NCBI GenBank assembly: GCA_016706595.1
Contig: JADJJH010000012.1
Span: 1 to 19,301, forward strand
DNA from: Bacteroidota bacterium
GTDB lineage: Bacteria; Bacteroidota; Bacteroidia; Chitinophagales; Chitinophagaceae
Length of the DNA stretch: 19,301 bases
Direction: 5' to 3'
Each line of letters begins with the position of its first letter. Positions within the stretch are counted from its first letter, which is position 1. The translations under genes and the position numbers were made by a program. The notes under the pieces are model-generated. The model made no database searches and was not told the DNA's origin. It was given only the letters and a program-made list of their open reading frames with translations. This document shows, piece after piece, positions 17,930-19,301 of the stretch.

Positions 17930-18093
17930 TTTCCAATTGTAATTTTTCCCAAATAGCTATTTTGGCTAGTTTTAATTGAATAAGAATAAATCCCTGATGC
18001 TAATTGTTTAAGATTAATAACATGATTTTTTTGAATTTTCTCCCCGCAGAGTCTCCGCCTCGGGACTCTGCGCCCCATTTCTAAAATCTTCAT
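17926..18093 (-). pseudogene. T9SS sorting-domain remnant
   Basis: A 55-codon minus-strand frame from ATG at 18093 to TGA at 17926-17928. Its last 35 residues read as the end of a T9SS type A sorting domain: NHVINLKQLASGIYSYSIKT then SQNSYLGKITIGK. The start, MKILEMGRRVPRRRL, comes from a GC-rich hairpin and has no similarity I can see. A whole cargo protein would be hundreds of residues, so this is either the 3' remnant of a neighbouring gene lost by deletion or recombination, or the tail of a gene with more frame damage upstream. An in-frame TAA lies just before the ATG. Its TGA overlaps the ATG of the cargo gene downstream. Confidence 0.55.
18045..18072. repeat. GC-rich inverted repeat
   Basis: Arms CGCAGAGTC (18045-18053) and GACTCTGCG (18064-18072) with a 10-base loop. 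The local GC content is far above the AT-rich surroundings. It lies in the remnant sorting-domain frame, where it encodes an arginine-rich stretch unlike the rest of that domain. Confidence 0.7.
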
Positions 18094-18276
18094 TTGCAAA
18101 TTTTATTTTATTCTATCATGATTTTCTTAAGCATCTGGTAAAATACCGCCTATTCAATATAACCATTTTCCTATGCAATAGAATCTTCTTACTTACAAAT
18201 TCATATATTGCTAAAGCCTTCATAAATATACATGTTCTTTCAGTATCGGCAAATGCAAAGTGATTAATCTTTATAA

Positions 18277-18528
18277 CGCACGAAGAAATTTACTTAGCTC
18301 AAGTATGAATCTTCAAAGCTCTCAAAGAAATATACTAAACGCAAGTATGAACCTACCGAACGCACAAAGAAATATACCTAGTGCACGAAGAAACATACAA
18401 AACGCACACAGAAATAAGACAAGTGCATGATTGAACATGATAGGCGTACGAAGAAATACGGCTTGCGTACAAAGAAATATAGTAAAGGCAAGAATGAAAC
18501 CAACAAACGCACGAAGCAATGTGTTTAT
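18277..18528. repeat. Twelve-unit, 21-bp phased degenerate tandem repeat
   Basis: Twelve units of exactly 21 bases with no insertion or deletion; the first starts at 18277 and the twelfth at 18508, 231 bases or 11 x 21 apart. The consensus is roughly CGCACRAAGAAAYATACNNA. Units differ by substitution, and some (18298, 18340, 18424, 18487) carry an alternative GTATGAA or TTGAA core. The minus-strand reading of the array gives FLRAF/FLCAF heptads without a clear gene. The rest of the gap, 18094-18276 and 18529-18636, is AT-rich with no gene I can see. Confidence 0.88.
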
Positions 18529-18636
18529 CTGAGTGAAATTCTAAATCTAAACATCTAAATACAAAATCTTATACTTCTGGCAGATACAATTTTCGTTTCC
18601 CAAACGCCCAATTACGTTTCCGTAATAAGCAAAAAA

Positions 18637-18656
18637 AACGCCTCATGAGAGGCGTT
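18637..18656 (-). terminator. Intrinsic terminator of the PpiD-like gene
   Basis: Arms AACGCCTC and GAGGCGTT with loop ATGA. On the minus strand the stem runs into eight T's, and it begins 20 bases after the stop of the isomerase gene at 18676. Confidence 0.85.
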
Positions 18657-18675
18657 CTTAATTATTATATATCTA

Positions 18676-19301
18676 TTAAAAGAAATTGCTTCTGTTATCA
18701 ACCAGCTTTGCTTTTTTCTTCAAAGTTTGAGGTATAAAGCCTTGTACTTGTCCAGCCAATTGTTGTTGTTGTTGCATACGCTCAGCCATAATCTCAGGCG
18801 TGTTGGCCATTGTATTTGGTTTAGGTGGTTCGTTTATTGCTCGTACAGTAATAAAGAATACACCTTGCTCACCTGGTATACCCGGCGATAATTTATTCAT
18901 TAATTTTTTATTGAACGAAGCACCAATCACTTTAGGTTCATAACCCAAACTATCATTTCCGCCACCGGCTAATAATAAAGTATCAATATTGCTAACCGTA
19001 GTATTGCCATAGGCAGCAATATCTTGTAATGATGATTTGCCTTTTGCTTTTTCTATCAGCATTTGTCCTTTCTTCTCTCTTTTCAAATAATTTTCTAACT
19101 GCGGACGAATCGTTTCGATATCCGGTAAGCTTCCTTTTTCTTGACGAGAAGTAAGGTTTGCAACAATACATTTATCATTTAAATTGATAACGCCTGATAC
19201 TTCACCAATTTTAGCATCAAACATCCATCGAGATAATTCGCGTGCTGTACCTACACCATTAAAAGTTTGTTGAATTTTAGTTACACCGCTGGCAACTCTT
19301 T
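18676..19301 (-). CDS. PpiD-like periplasmic peptidyl-prolyl isomerase, C-terminal part
   Basis: C-terminal 208 or so residues of a SurA/PpiD-type folding factor, which helps outer-membrane and exported proteins fold in the periplasm. The gene starts off-window. Visible blocks are ARELSRWMFDAKIGEVSGVI, NDKCIVANLTSRQEKGSLPD, IRPQLENYLKREKK, GGNDSLGYEPKVIGA, and SPGIPGEQGVFFITV. The pattern W.FDAK.G.VS.V....D...VA.LT...E.G..P matches the end of the last parvulin-like domain of Bacteroidota PpiD proteins. A Q-rich stretch and a basic end KKKAKLVDNRSNFF close the protein. The frame continues cleanly to the window edge, so an internal ATG near 19224 is not the true start. Confidence 0.8.
   Translation of the reverse strand, partial: RVASGVTKIQQTFNGVGTARELSRWMFDAKIGEVSGVINLNDKCIVANLTSRQEKGSLPDIETIRPQLENYLKREKKGQMLIEKAKGKSSLQDIAAYGNTTVSNIDTLLLAGGGNDSLGYEPKVIGASFNKKLMNKLSPGIPGEQGVFFITVRAINEPPKPNTMANTPEIMAERMQQQQQLAGQVQGFIPQTLKKKAKLVDNRSNFF

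Noticed and set aside
18322..18519. 65-residue hydrophobic minus-strand frame over the 21-bp repeats
   Set aside because: The frame stays open because 21 is a multiple of three and the units are stop-poor. No family, no convincing start context and no operon partner, so it is treated as a by-product of the repeat.

Overview
The window looks like a chromosomal segment from a member of the Bacteroidota, probably near Chitinophagales or Sphingobacteriales. The reasons are AT-rich DNA, a C-terminal type IX secretion (T9SS) sorting domain, starts without Shine-Dalgarno sites, and several TAnnTTTG promoter boxes, one of them preceded by TTTG at exactly 19 bp. The lineage is an inference from gene content and sequence style; no rRNA or tRNA gene was seen.

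A striking property is the uneven reading-frame quality. From 1 to about 10.4 kb almost every gene is cut into short pieces by one-base indels, yet the pieces join into full, conserved proteins with intact catalytic motifs. From 10.4 kb on, genes are whole or need few corrections: one visible in the serine hydrolase and the DUF4349 protein, several in hutH. This fits uncorrected long-read errors better than real gene decay, so broken genes are annotated as single CDS spans.

Layout. (1) 1-1595: the 3' part of pyrD (pyrimidine synthesis) and a TerC-family membrane protein. (2) 1595-8942: a surface-glycan or exopolysaccharide locus. It holds an ArnT/GT39-like membrane glycosyltransferase and a polyprenyl-phosphate GT2 glycosyltransferase on +, a WbpP/TviC-like UDP-HexNAc 4-epimerase on -, then a UDP-glucuronate 4-epimerase-like enzyme, a GT4 glycosyltransferase and a large multi-spanning protein of unknown function on + behind a good promoter (5464-5494). 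The epimerases would supply nucleotide sugars, GT2 would charge a lipid carrier for the GT39 enzyme, and GT4 would extend the glycan. (3) 9034-10364: upp (uracil salvage) and a fasciclin-domain lipoprotein with paired near-palindromes upstream. (4) 10438-14293, minus strand: alpha/beta hydrolase, feoA, hutH and a secreted class-C-beta-lactamase-like serine hydrolase. (5) 14446-16203: a DUF4349 lipoprotein converging on a 125-residue helical protein, separated by a tandem array of about 145-bp units. (6) 16400-19301, minus strand: a T9SS cargo protein, a short T9SS sorting-domain remnant, a 12-unit 21-bp repeat, and the C-terminal part of a PpiD-like periplasmic peptidyl-prolyl isomerase that leaves the window.

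No phage, transposase, CRISPR array or defence system was found. The least explained structures are non-coding. One is a hairpin repeat family that is tandem at 15.3-15.8 kb, has a diverged single copy at 4.37-4.46 kb, and lies between convergent gene ends in both places. The other is an indel-free 21-bp-phased repeat at 18277-18528.
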